NCBI GenBank assembly: GCA_910586665.1
Contig: CAJUIX010000003.1
Location: 116,435 to 180,434, forward strand
DNA from: an uncultured Duncaniella sp.
GTDB lineage: Bacteria > Bacteroidota > Bacteroidia > Bacteroidales > Muribaculaceae
Reading direction: 5' to 3'
DNA length: 64,000 nt
This document shows positions 53,400 to 62,098 of the stretch, one piece after another (position 1 is the stretch's first letter; each line of letters starts with the position of its first letter). A program made the translations under genes and the position numbers. The notes beneath the pieces were generated by a model. The model worked only from the letters and a program-made list of their open reading frames with translations. It searched no databases and was not told the origin of the DNA.

Positions 53400-54482
53400 T
53401 TAGTTCTTCTTTTCATTAAGCTCCACCTGGATTCTTACGGACTCCTCATGGATGGTCGAAAGAATCTTGCGCATGAAGTCCTCGTCGACGCCGAGCGACG
53501 ATGCAGCCTTGACGCGGGTGTTCATGATATCGCCGTAGCGGTTGGGCTGCACGACGGGCATATTGTGGTTCTTCTTGTAGCTACCGATTTCACGGGAGAT
53601 GTCCATGCGCTTTGCAAGAATCTCCACAAGTTCGTTGTCGAGTTGGTCAATTTGGCGGCGGAGCTGGGCGAGGCTCTCGGTAGGCACGGGGGCGTCGCGA
53701 TAGACGAGGTTGTCGAGTATCACACCGAGCACTTCCGGGGTAATCTGCTGGTTCTTGTCGCTCCATGCGCAGTCAGGGTCGCAGTGGCTCTCTATGATCA
53801 GACCGTCGAAACCCATGTCGAGTGCCTGCTGTGAAAGTGAGGCGATGAGCTCGCGCTTACCGCCGATGTGGCTTGGGTCGCAGATAATCGGGAGCTGCGG
53901 ATAGCGGATACGGAGTTCGAGAGGGATTCTCCACTGGGGATGGTTGCGGTAGATGTGTTCGCCGTATGTGCTGAATCCGCGGTGGATGACGCCGAGGCGG
54001 GTGATACCTGCGTTGTATAGACGCTCGAGGGCGCCAATCCATAGTTCGAGGTCGGGATTTACTGGGTTCTTGACGAGTACGGGTATGTCGCGTCCGCTCT
54101 CACGGAGTACATCGGCTATTTCCTGCATGGCAAACGGGTTGGCAGTCGTACGCGCACCTATCCATAGAAGGTCGAGGTCATATTCAAGCGCAGCCTCGAC
54201 ATGGCCGCGGTTGGCCACCTCTGTTGCAATCTTAAGACCTGTCTCCTCACGCACCTTGTTGAGCCAGGCGAGTCCGGGGACGCCTACGCCTTCGAAGCCT
54301 CCTGGCTTGGTACGCGGTTTCCAGATGCCGGCACGGTAGATTTTCACGCCTGAGCGGAGGAGCTGGCGCGCGGTGGTCATCACTTGTTCTTCTGTCTCGG
54401 CGCTGCATGGGCCTGAGATTATGATTGGTTTAGTAAGTTCGACGCCGTCGATTGCGAGCGGTTTGATATTGTCCATTTCCAT
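53400..54482 (-). CDS. Bifunctional DAHP synthase/chorismate mutase
   Basis: The 360-residue protein has an N-terminal class I beta-type DAHP synthase barrel (about 1-265: GPCSAETEEQV, YRAGIWKPRTKPGGFEG split over the barrel, CDPSHIGGKRE, ESHCDPDCAWSDK) and a C-terminal AroQ chorismate mutase (about 272-355: LRRQIDQLDNELVEILAKRM). It catalyses the entry step of the shikimate pathway and the chorismate-to-prephenate branch step, a known fusion in Bacteroidetes. The operon pairing with pheA and tyrA puts both prephenate-using enzymes under the same control. Confidence 0.95.
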   Translation of the reverse strand: MEMDNIKPLAIDGVELTKPIIISGPCSAETEEQVMTTARQLLRSGVKIYRAGIWKPRTKPGGFEGVGVPGLAWLNKVREETGLKIATEVANRGHVEAALEYDLDLLWIGARTTANPFAMQEIADVLRESGRDIPVLVKNPVNPDLELWIGALERLYNAGITRLGVIHRGFSTYGEHIYRNHPQWRIPLELRIRYPQLPIICDPSHIGGKRELIASLSQQALDMGFDGLIIESHCDPDCAWSDKNQQITPEVLGVILDNLVYRDAPVPTESLAQLRRQIDQLDNELVEILAKRMDISREIGSYKKNHNMPVVQPNRYGDIMNTRVKAASSLGVDEDFMRKILSTIHEESVRIQVELNEKKN

Positions 54483-54496
54483 GAGTGTATATCTTT

Positions 54497-55669
54497 TTAG
54501 TTATTTTCTGAATTAATTTTTTTGATACGGTCGAGAGCCTCTCGCATGCGGTCCTCGGTCGCGCAGAGTGAGATGCGGATATAGCGAGCGCCGTTTGAAC
54601 CAAATATGAAGCCCGGGGTGAGGAATACGTTGGACTCTTTGAGCAGGCGGTCGGCAAGGGCTTCGGAAGTGATACTGTCGTCATTGATACGCCCCCAAAG
54701 GAAGAGGCCGCTCTGCGTGGGGTCGAATGTGCAGCCAAGCTCGCCCATTATCTCCTCGGCCACCTTGCGGCGCGAGGCATAGACTGCGTTCACTTCGTCG
54801 TGCCAGCTCTTGTCAGCCTCGAGCGCTTTGGCTGCGGCGAGCATCAGCGGTTTGAACTGGCCGGAGTCGATGTTGCTCTTGACCTTCAGTATCCATGAGA
54901 TGAATGTCGGGTTCGATGCCGCCATCCCGACACGCCATCCGGGCATGTTGTGGCTCTTGCTGAGAGAGTTCATCTCGATGGCTATCTCTTTTGCCCCCGG
55001 CACCTGGAGGATGCTCATAGGCTCGTCGTTGAGGATGAAGGAGTAGGGATTATCGTTGACGATGACGATGCCATGTTTCTTACCGAACTCGATAGCCTTC
55101 TCAAAAGTCTCAATTCTGGCGCGGGCTCCTGTCGGCATGTGGGGATAGTTGAGCCACATGAGTTTTATCCTGTCGAGCGGAAGTTTCTCCAAAGCTTCGA
55201 AATCGGGCTGCCACCCGCTTTCCCCGACGAGGTCATAGTTAAAAATCTCGGCGCCGACGAGCTTGCTTATCGAGGAGTAGGTCGGGTAGCCGGGATTGGG
55301 TACCAGTACTCCGTCTCCTGGATTCAGAAATGCGAGTGAGATGTGTGTGACACCCTCTTTCGAGCCAATCAGGGGCTGGATTTCTGATTTCGGGTCGAGG
55401 TCGACGTCATACCACTTCTTGTACCACTTCGCAAAGCCCTCGCGCAGCTCGGGCACGCCGACATGTGGCTGGTAGCCGTGGTTCGAGGGGCAGTTCAGAG
55501 CCTCGGTCATTGTGTCGATGACTGACTGGTGGGGGGGACGGTCGGGGCCGCCGATTCCGAGGGAGATGACGTCGAGTCCGGCAGCTTTCATGGCTGCGAC
55601 CTCTTTGAGTTTGGTCGAGAAGTAATATTCCTTGATATTTTCGACTCTTTGTGAGGGCTTTATATTCAT
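54497..55669 (-). CDS. Class I aminotransferase of the aromatic operon
   Basis: The 390-residue PLP enzyme has NPGYPTYSSISKLVGA, NYPHMPTGARA, VNDNPYSFI and the PLP-lysine block NSLSKSHNMPGWRVG. By position it probably converts phenylpyruvate and 4-hydroxyphenylpyruvate (or prephenate) to the amino acids; the sequence type is close to aspartate/LL-diaminopimelate aminotransferases, so other substrates are possible. The frame opens at 55819, but that would overlap pheA by over 130 bases; the MNIKPSQRV start at 55669 leaves a 14-base gap. Confidence 0.9.
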   Translation of the reverse strand: MNIKPSQRVENIKEYYFSTKLKEVAAMKAAGLDVISLGIGGPDRPPHQSVIDTMTEALNCPSNHGYQPHVGVPELREGFAKWYKKWYDVDLDPKSEIQPLIGSKEGVTHISLAFLNPGDGVLVPNPGYPTYSSISKLVGAEIFNYDLVGESGWQPDFEALEKLPLDRIKLMWLNYPHMPTGARARIETFEKAIEFGKKHGIVIVNDNPYSFILNDEPMSILQVPGAKEIAIEMNSLSKSHNMPGWRVGMAASNPTFISWILKVKSNIDSGQFKPLMLAAAKALEADKSWHDEVNAVYASRRKVAEEIMGELGCTFDPTQSGLFLWGRINDDSITSEALADRLLKESNVFLTPGFIFGSNGARYIRISLCATEDRMREALDRIKKINSENN

Positions 55670-55683
55670 CGTTGCGTATGATT

Positions 55684-56529
55684 TTAGTGAGTTATCTGCG
55701 CTTCGGCATATTCGCCGAGGATTTTGAGGTCTTTGATAAGGGGACGCACGGCCTCGATTGCCTGATGATAGCGCACGAAGCTGTCGAATGTGACGTCGAC
55801 ATAGAATCTGTATTCCCACTCACGGCCCACGATAGGCGTAGACTGGATTTTCGACAGGTTGATGTCATAGAAAGAGAGGATTGTAAGCACTTTCGACAGT
55901 GCGCCGTGGGTATGTGGGAGCGAGAAGACGATTGAAGCCTTATTGATGTCGCGCTCGCAAGGACCGATTTCTGCGGCAAGCAACGGATCGGCTATGATAA
56001 GGAAGCGAGTGAAGTTGCGCTTGTTGGTCTCGATACCTTTTTCAAGTATGTCAAGCCCGTAGAGATTGGCTGCATACTCTCCGCAGATAGCGGCATGGCC
56101 CTGGAGATTCTTTTCAAGTATGTCTTTGGCGCTGCCGGCGGTGTCGTGGTGTTCGACAATTTTCAGATTAGGGTGCCTGCGCAGGAACTGCTCGCACTGC
56201 ATCAGGGCCATAGGGTGGGAGTTTACCTCGCTGAGCGCGTCGATTGACTGGCCGGGGAGGGCTGCGAGCACATGTGATATGCGCATCTTCAGCTCGCCGA
56301 TGATGCGGAGGTTGCTCTGGCGCAGCAGCTCGTGATTCTGAAGAAGGCTTCCGGCAATTGTATTTTCAATCGCGACAATACCGAGGAGTGAGGCATCGGT
56401 CGACAGGGTGTCAAACATTATGGGAAATGTTTCGCAGGGGAGTGTCTTGATCTCCTCTCCGTCGAAAAAAAGATGCGCGGCAGCGTCATGGTAGCAACCG
56501 GCTACGCCTTGTATTGTGACTTTCTTCAT
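55684..56529 (-). CDS. pheA: Prephenate dehydratase
   Basis: The 281-residue protein has a prephenate dehydratase domain (about 1-180: IQGVAGCYHDAAA, IAIENTIAGSLLQN as VAIENTIAGSL, and NFTRFLII) and a C-terminal ACT domain (about 197-275: SLPHTHGALSKVL, LSKIQSTPI) for phenylalanine feedback. It makes phenylpyruvate. It heads the four-gene aromatic operon and is preceded by a complete attenuator, so both enzyme activity and transcription should respond to aromatic amino acids. Confidence 0.94.
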   Translation of the reverse strand: MKKVTIQGVAGCYHDAAAHLFFDGEEIKTLPCETFPIMFDTLSTDASLLGIVAIENTIAGSLLQNHELLRQSNLRIIGELKMRISHVLAALPGQSIDALSEVNSHPMALMQCEQFLRRHPNLKIVEHHDTAGSAKDILEKNLQGHAAICGEYAANLYGLDILEKGIETNKRNFTRFLIIADPLLAAEIGPCERDINKASIVFSLPHTHGALSKVLTILSFYDINLSKIQSTPIVGREWEYRFYVDVTFDSFVRYHQAIEAVRPLIKDLKILGEYAEAQITH

Positions 56530-56553
56530 CTCGTATGGTCTATAAAATTAAAA

Positions 56554-56577
56554 ATCCCGTTCAGAAGTGAACGGGAT
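56554..56577 (-). terminator. Attenuator terminator of the pheA operon
   Basis: On the minus strand a perfect 10-bp stem (ATCCCGTTCA and TGAACGGGAT, 56577-56568 and 56563-56554) with a CTTC loop is followed by TTTTTAATTTT. It lies between the promoter and the pheA start, 24 bases before the ATG, so it must be passed for the operon to be expressed. Confidence 0.9.
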
Positions 56578-56627
56578 GATATGTTGTGATAAAATATTTC
56601 GCTTAATGTGAAAAATTTGCGCATGCA

Positions 56628-56636
56628 ATCCCGTTC
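56628..56636 (-). promoter_or_regulatory. Antiterminator segment of the pheA leader
   Basis: GAACGGGAT follows directly after the leader-peptide stop codon. It is identical to the 3' arm of the terminator and can pair over 9 bases with the terminator's 5' arm (56577-56569), which would prevent the terminator from forming. A ribosome at the stop codon would cover it; a ribosome stalled on the Phe/Tyr codons would not. Confidence 0.85.
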
Positions 56637-56693
56637 TTATTTTTGTCCAAAATAAAAATAATAAAAATAGGAGTATGCGTAAAATCGTTTCAT
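56637..56693 (-). CDS. pheA leader peptide (Phe/Tyr-rich)
   Basis: This 18-codon ORF reads MKRFYAYSYFYYFYFGQK and then TAA. Ten of 18 residues are aromatic: 6 Tyr and 4 Phe, nine of them within residues 5-15 together with position 4. It starts about 30 bases after the predicted transcription start and ends right at the antiterminator segment. The content matches the products of the operon behind it. It is the sensor of a transcription attenuator, in the manner of the enterobacterial pheA and trp leaders. Confidence 0.92.
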   Translation of the reverse strand: MKRFYAYSYFYYFYFGQK

Positions 56694-56728
56694 GTTTCAG
56701 AGACTGAATTTTTGTTTTAATTACGATG

Positions 56729-56736
56729 CAAAGGTA
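56729..56736 (-). promoter_or_regulatory. pheA operon promoter, -7 box
   Basis: TACCTTTG followed by C on the minus strand. The transcript would begin near 56724 and include the leader peptide, antiterminator and terminator. The remaining stretch 56737-56852 is AT-rich and shows no gene. Confidence 0.78.
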
Positions 56737-56852
56737 TATATTATTTACGAAACGACAAATATATTCATGAAAAAATTGCAATTTCTTACAAATCGCGGCA
56801 GATTATATACAGAATGATAATCATGCCTAATCTGTATACTCTCTGTAATACA

Positions 56853-57401
56853 TTAGAATGTCATTGAGGCGTGAAGGCCGAAGCGGCCGTTGTCGGTGAT
56901 GACCGGGGATATTGACAGATTATGTTTTTTAGCGAAGGGATGGGTGAATATATAGCTGCTGCCGATGCCGATGGCTGCTCCTGCCAGCACGTCCCAACAG
57001 TCGTGCCGCCTGGCATAGATGCGTCCCCATGCCACATAGCCTGATATGAGGTAGGCCGGGATACCGTATTTCCACCCGTAGCGACGTTGGATGAAGCTTG
57101 CGCCCTGAAAGGCCACGGCGCTATGGTTGGATGGGAAGGAATGATAGTCGCTATGGTCGGGACGACGCTTTTTCACACAGTATTTCAGCAGATAGGATGC
57201 GGCCACGCATGTTGCCGCTCCGAAAGCCAATTGTTTTGTTCCTTCGTAGTCACCGATAGCAAGCGATGTGACAAGTCCGGCTGCCGGTGCTGCAAACATA
57301 AGTATGTCGGTTGAAGTCTTGACTGCCTCGCGCGAGCGTGCCGCCGTCACGAAACTCGTCAGACAGAGGAGTAATATTAATATGTATAGTTTATGTGCCA
57401 T
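56853..57401 (-). CDS. PAP2 superfamily phosphatase
   Basis: The 182-residue protein has a signal-like first helix and the three PAP2 motifs: KKRRPDHSDYHSFP (KxxxxxxRP type), PSNHSAVAF, and ARRHDCWDVLAGAAIG (R-x5-H-x3-D type). It is probably a lipid phosphatase (undecaprenyl-diphosphate, PGP or lipid A) at the periplasmic face; the C-terminal 20 residues look like a beta-strand tail. It starts 12 bases after addA and is the last gene of the long minus-strand run. Confidence 0.87.
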   Translation of the reverse strand: MAHKLYILILLLCLTSFVTAARSREAVKTSTDILMFAAPAAGLVTSLAIGDYEGTKQLAFGAATCVAASYLLKYCVKKRRPDHSDYHSFPSNHSAVAFQGASFIQRRYGWKYGIPAYLISGYVAWGRIYARRHDCWDVLAGAAIGIGSSYIFTHPFAKKHNLSISPVITDNGRFGLHASMTF

Positions 57402-57413
57402 TCTGTCGACAGT

Positions 57414-60400
57414 TTATCCTATTTCAACAATGTCACCCGAGTCAAGGTAATAGAGGTATCCTCTGACTTTTCGATCGGTCAGCGAGGTGAGAAGCGTCAT
57501 GTATTCCTTCACCTGCTTGCGGTATCTCGCGGGTTTCTGCGAGCCGCTTTTGAAATCAATCACATCAATATGCCCGTCGGCTGTCCAGACCACTCTGTCG
57601 GGGCGTCTCGAATCGTCCCCGCCTATTGAGATAGGGCGTTCAATCATGATTTTTTCATAACCATTGAACCATCTTTCGGCTCGCGGATCAGCCACTCGCT
57701 GCTTTATTATTGAATGGATTTCGCTTATGTCCGCGGCTGTAAGCTCCTTTGCTTTCTTCGAGTGGCGCAGATTGTTGATGGCGAGAGCGACATCGTTGGC
57801 GCAGATCACGTCTGCCATAGTGTCATGCAGCATTATGCCTCGGTCGCGGGCGTCTTCAATGTTGTAATACTTCTCTTCAAGGCAGGTGTTCCTCCATATA
57901 TCGCGTTTCAGATGAGTGTAGTAAGGGCCGAAATCAAGAAGTTCCGAAGGGGTGAGAGCGGTCTTCTTGGCTTCCTCTTTCGGAGGTGCGACAGTCGGGG
58001 CACCTAATACCACACTGTTGCTCTCATCCAAAAGCAGCGGGGCATACGGGCTATCCGTGTCCTCTTCCGTGAACTTTCCGTTTGGGTCGAGACTTTGGCA
58101 GAAGTAAGGGGTAGACATCTCTACAGCCTTGAAAAGGTCGGCAGCCATGTTGCGTGTGCTTTTTGGAGAGGGGAGGCCTATACACAGCTCGTTGACAGCC
58201 CGGGTGAAGGCTACATATAATATATTCACATTGTCGAGCGTCTTCTGACGGATTGTTTCGGCATATTCTTCGGCAAAGGGGGTCCTCGTCATGTTGGAGC
58301 TGAGCTCGAGCGGGAGCAGAGGTGGGATTAGCTCTTTCGGAACGCCCGGGATTTCGTCTATCTTAAACCATTTGCTCTCCGTCTTATTCGAATCGGTCAG
58401 CTCGGCAAAGGGGACATGGACGCATGGGAACTCCAAGCCCTTTGATTTGTGGATTGTGAGAATTGTGAGGGCGTTATCGTCATGTGCGCCGGTGACGGAG
58501 GTCTGGCTCCCCTCCTCGTCCCACCATTGGAGAAACGAGCGTATGTCCCCCTGCCCGCGGCTGACGAAGTCATTCACCAAATCCTGGAATACGTTGATAT
58601 AAAGGCTCGATGAGGCAAGACATTCTTTGGGGACGTAGTCATCAATGATTTTTTCGACGAGCGACACAAGGTCGCCGACCGTCTCTGATTCAATCCCGTT
58701 GTCTGCCTCGGACGTCGTCGTTGTGCCGGTCATTTCATTCTCCGCAAGCACCTTCATCAGAGCGTCGGACGATGATTTGCCGTGGCTTTTTTCATTTTCG
58801 AAACTGTTGATGAGTGCCGCGACCTCCTTCCTTGTCTTCTTCCGGGCGTCAGGCGCGAAGTCGGTTGCACTGATAAGGCGCAGGCGACTTACGATTAATG
58901 AAATAGTCGGCGAGTTTCCCAAAATCAGCGATGAATCGGAGATTATGTGGAAATATGGGAAGCTGGAATCTTTTTTCATCTCGTTTTCGAGATGCTCGAT
59001 GATGAGTTTCCCGTGAGGCTTCGTCCTGACGAGGATTGCTATGTCTCCCGGTTTGTAGCCCGATTCGAGTTGCCGCCGCAGTTGCCGGGTCATTGCTTCC
59101 ATAGCTTGCTGGCGCCACTCGTCGGCACGCTTGCTGTCGTAGAACGTCATGCAGACATAGCCACGCTTCCCGCGATGCTTCTCAGAAATCTGCTGGGCGA
59201 CGTTGGCATAGATGTCAGCGATGCCGAGATGTCTGACAAGGGCCGAGAAGAGGGTGTTGTTAAAACGTATCACGTCGGCCGACGAGCGCCAGTTGGTATT
59301 CTCCTTCAGATTGTTGCCTCTGATGTCGCAACGCCCATCAGCCATAGGCTCGGTATGCAGGTTGTGGAGCAGAGAGGGGTCGCTGTTTCGGAAACGGTAG
59401 ATGCACTGCTTCTCGTCGCCGATGACGAGGTTGTCGTAGTCATAGGCGAGGCTCTCCTTGATTAGCGGGCGGATGTTGTTCCACTGGCTGAACGACGTGT
59501 CCTGGAACTCGTCGATAAGATAGTGCTTGAACCATACGCCGACGCGCTCGTAAAGGAATGGTGCGTCGACAAATGAACCATCCTCGTCGTTGCCTATGAT
59601 TTTTGAGATGAGCGCGTTGGTGTCCCTGAGCAGGATTGCCGAATTCTCACGTCGGTACTCGTCAAGATATTCCGCCAGGGTCGATAGCAGTCCCATCTGA
59701 TATAGATTCTCCGTGATTATTCGGAGCGTGCAGACGTTCTCATCCGAGAATTTTATCATATCGAGCGCCGCGGCTATCAGTCCGTCGAGTTCGGGGGTAG
59801 GGATGTTCTTTTTTTTTGCCGTATAGGCGGCATTGATGTCGGCGATAGCTTTTTCTACCGTTTTGCCGTAGCCTTTTTTATAAAACCCGGTATCGGCCCA
59901 GTTGAGCAGGGCTGTATAGATGTTTTTATTTATAAGTTCCCTCTTGCCGGAGGCATCAATTGCTTCGACAGCTGTCCGGCAGGCATCCGATGTCTGCAGG
60001 CATATCTGCCTCACAAGATTGTAGACCTTGTCCTTGAATTCCTTGAATTTCTTTTCATCTTTCAGATATGCAAGTAGTTCTGCCTCGTTCTCCCTGTAAG
60101 TGTCGTTGGTTATCCGTGTGATGAAGCTGATTAGGTCAGTGTGGACCGACAGGGAGCGGTTGAATAGGTTGAACGATTTCCCGTTCTCTATGAGGTTGGT
60201 CATATAGCCGGACAGCCAGTTGATGAGATAGTTTGTCCGGCGGCTTTTTTCGCCATGATTCAAATCCTGGAGGAGCTTGTCGACGCTCATGCTGATGACT
60301 CCCTTGTCATCCAGTTCAAGCTCGTAGTTGCCCGCCACCTCTGCCTCGCGTGCGAAAGAGCGGAGTATCATCTGGAAGAAGGAGTCGATTGTCGAGACGC

Positions 60401-60761
60401 TGAAAAAGTTGAAATCGTAGAGCAGCTCGCGCAGCGCGGCTGCTGCTGTCGATCTTAATTCCTCTTTCGAGCATCGGAACGTCTCGCAAAGTTCGGAACA
60501 GTAGGGGCTCTCCTTTGTCCACCCTCTCTCCATGCCGGCAATCACCGCAAGCTCGTGGATGATACGGGTCTTCATCTCCTCGGTCGCCTTGTTGGTGAAG
60601 GTGATTGCGAGCACTGACCTGTGGGAACCTTTGGGGGCACCCCTACGGTTGAGCCTGTAGCGGCCCGACTCGTCCTTGTAGCCGAGAATAAGCTTGATGT
60701 ATTCGCGGGCGAGGGTATAAGTCTTACCAGAGCCGGCGGAGGCCTTGTAGATGTGGATCAT
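57414..60761 (-). CDS. addA: AddA/RecB-like UvrD helicase-nuclease
   Basis: The 1115-residue protein has the superfamily I helicase set: Walker A KASAGSGKT (residues 6-14), TFTNKATEEMKTRI, Walker B YLIDEFQDTS, GDEKQCIYRFR, LTIHKSKGLEFPCV and NILYVAFTRA, then a C-terminal PD-(D/E)xK nuclease with VIDFKSGSQKPARY. It is the helicase-nuclease subunit of a double-strand-break resection complex. The partner AddB subunit, usually adjacent, is not in this window. It follows the SUI1 gene by 29 bases. Confidence 0.92.
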   Translation of the reverse strand: MIHIYKASAGSGKTYTLAREYIKLILGYKDESGRYRLNRRGAPKGSHRSVLAITFTNKATEEMKTRIIHELAVIAGMERGWTKESPYCSELCETFRCSKEELRSTAAAALRELLYDFNFFSVSTIDSFFQMILRSFAREAEVAGNYELELDDKGVISMSVDKLLQDLNHGEKSRRTNYLINWLSGYMTNLIENGKSFNLFNRSLSVHTDLISFITRITNDTYRENEAELLAYLKDEKKFKEFKDKVYNLVRQICLQTSDACRTAVEAIDASGKRELINKNIYTALLNWADTGFYKKGYGKTVEKAIADINAAYTAKKKNIPTPELDGLIAAALDMIKFSDENVCTLRIITENLYQMGLLSTLAEYLDEYRRENSAILLRDTNALISKIIGNDEDGSFVDAPFLYERVGVWFKHYLIDEFQDTSFSQWNNIRPLIKESLAYDYDNLVIGDEKQCIYRFRNSDPSLLHNLHTEPMADGRCDIRGNNLKENTNWRSSADVIRFNNTLFSALVRHLGIADIYANVAQQISEKHRGKRGYVCMTFYDSKRADEWRQQAMEAMTRQLRRQLESGYKPGDIAILVRTKPHGKLIIEHLENEMKKDSSFPYFHIISDSSLILGNSPTISLIVSRLRLISATDFAPDARKKTRKEVAALINSFENEKSHGKSSSDALMKVLAENEMTGTTTTSEADNGIESETVGDLVSLVEKIIDDYVPKECLASSSLYINVFQDLVNDFVSRGQGDIRSFLQWWDEEGSQTSVTGAHDDNALTILTIHKSKGLEFPCVHVPFAELTDSNKTESKWFKIDEIPGVPKELIPPLLPLELSSNMTRTPFAEEYAETIRQKTLDNVNILYVAFTRAVNELCIGLPSPKSTRNMAADLFKAVEMSTPYFCQSLDPNGKFTEEDTDSPYAPLLLDESNSVVLGAPTVAPPKEEAKKTALTPSELLDFGPYYTHLKRDIWRNTCLEEKYYNIEDARDRGIMLHDTMADVICANDVALAINNLRHSKKAKELTAADISEIHSIIKQRVADPRAERWFNGYEKIMIERPISIGGDDSRRPDRVVWTADGHIDVIDFKSGSQKPARYRKQVKEYMTLLTSLTDRKVRGYLYYLDSGDIVEIG

Positions 60762-60790
60762 TGGTGGAAATAAGGTAGCTGAATCTTGTG

Positions 60791-61120
60791 CTATTTCTTT
60801 AATTTGTAACCTAATTCGGCAAGGAGCCGCTTGACGTCATCCACCCGCTCCCCCTGGATCAGGATTTCGCCGCCGCGTGCCGAACCGCCAGTCGAAAGGC
60901 GTGACTTCAGCTTCGACGCTATCTCTTTAAGCTCCTCCTCACCGCATGTGAATCCGACGGCAAGCGTCGCGGTCTTACCCTTGCGTCCTTTCTTGTCGAT
61001 ACACACCTCTATCAGGTCGGGCTTCTTCTCCTTCGTAGTTGCCTCGGGAGTGAATTCTTCACGTTGAAGCTCGCCGGCATTGATTTTTTGCGATAGCAGG
61101 TCTTTCCAGTCCGTTTTCAT
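60791..61120 (-). CDS. yciH: SUI1/eIF1-like translation factor (YciH type)
   Basis: The 109-residue protein has a charged N-terminal extension and a SUI1 domain (about 35-109) with KGRKGKTATLAVGF, STGGSARGGEILIQGE and the closing VKRLLAELGYKLKK. YciH proteins bind the small ribosomal subunit and affect start-codon fidelity. It lies 12 bases after a lipoprotein gene and 29 bases before addA. Confidence 0.92.
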   Translation of the reverse strand: MKTDWKDLLSQKINAGELQREEFTPEATTKEKKPDLIEVCIDKKGRKGKTATLAVGFTCGEEELKEIASKLKSRLSTGGSARGGEILIQGERVDDVKRLLAELGYKLKK

Positions 61121-61132
61121 GTCTCGTTGCTC

Positions 61133-61621
61133 TTACTTTTCGTCAGTGTTGATGCTGTCGGTGGTGTTTTCTATCATCCCTACCTCCTCGGTACTTACCT
61201 CGCGGTCATGGTCGGTCGGGATTTCACCCGGGTTGTCGAGGGTGTGGACAATTGACGAGAGGGTCATCGCATACTTGTCCTGGTCGACCGGGAGTGAACG
61301 ATAATAGGCTGTGGCAGAGTCTGCGTTTATCGCGTATGCCTCGCGGAAACACTGGACGGCCAGCTCCACATCCTCCGGGTCGTCGGTGCGCTCGTTGAGC
61401 TGCATGTAGAGTATTGATAGGCGTGCCATCTGTGTGGCCTCGATACCCTTTCGATTATCTTGGTTGATGATACTGCTGCAGATTTCGCGGGTGGCGCTGA
61501 CGTTGTCGTTGGCCATAGCCAGCTCCGCAGAGCTGATTTTGTCGGCAAGGCTGTCAGAGTGTCCGCAGGCCCCCAGAAGGAGGGTCGCCGAGAGGACTAT
61601 TCTTAAAAATGCGTGTTTCAT
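61133..61621 (-). CDS. Helical-repeat lipoprotein of unknown function
   Basis: The 162-residue protein has a lipoprotein signal (LLLGAC, Cys19) and an Ala-rich helical region with a TPR-like rhythm (about 25-110), then an acidic tail (EEVGMIENTTDSINTDEK). No family is recognised. It is inside the pyrK-pyrD-addA run, 53 bases after the upstream lipoprotein gene. Confidence 0.75.
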   Translation of the reverse strand: MKHAFLRIVLSATLLLGACGHSDSLADKISSAELAMANDNVSATREICSSIINQDNRKGIEATQMARLSILYMQLNERTDDPEDVELAVQCFREAYAINADSATAYYRSLPVDQDKYAMTLSSIVHTLDNPGEIPTDHDREVSTEEVGMIENTTDSINTDEK

Positions 61622-61674
61622 ATATGTTGTTTTAGTGAGGATATTTATGATTGCTAATTAATCGGTGGCCGTAC

Positions 61675-62070
61675 TCACTCGTTTCGTCGCTGATACATGT
61701 AGGACACGCCGTCCTTCTCCAACTGTAGGGCAAACATCGTGCTGCCGACAATCTTCTGTGCCACACGGGTGGGGACAACGCCGATATATGTGCTGTCCCC
61801 CTCGTATGTGATGCTTGTCGGGTCCAGTTCCATGACGAGGGAGTCATTTTTCACATTCCAGGTCCCGTTGACGCTGTAGGTGAGTACGCCAGGCTTGATA
61901 GCAGTGACTGTGCAGTCGGCATTTTTCTTCAGTACCATGACCGGCTCGCTCTGCGATACCTCGGTATTATAATAGGTGCCGACGATGGCTTTTGCCTCCT
62001 TGCTCAGGCCGCCACACGAGCTGAGTCCGGCGGCAGCAAGCAGTAGTGTCAAAAAATAAATCTTTTTCAT
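61675..62070 (-). CDS. Lipocalin-like lipoprotein of unknown function
   Basis: The 131-residue protein has a lipoprotein signal (GLSSC, Cys19) and a small beta-barrel-like domain with IVGTYYNTE near the start and VNGTWNVKNDSLVMEL in the middle, as in lipocalin-like and NlpE-like Bacteroidales lipoproteins. Function unknown. It lies 28 bases after pyrD in the same direction. Confidence 0.72.
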   Translation of the reverse strand: MKKIYFLTLLLAAAGLSSCGGLSKEAKAIVGTYYNTEVSQSEPVMVLKKNADCTVTAIKPGVLTYSVNGTWNVKNDSLVMELDPTSITYEGDSTYIGVVPTRVAQKIVGSTMFALQLEKDGVSYMYQRRNE

Positions 62071-62098
62071 CTTGGAACATGTATGGTGTTTGTCATTT

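Noticed and set aside
56548..56781. 77-codon minus-strand ORF upstream of pheA
   Set aside because: It begins upstream of the promoter box and runs through the attenuator; the 18-codon Phe/Tyr-rich frame inside the region fits promoter, stop and stems far better.
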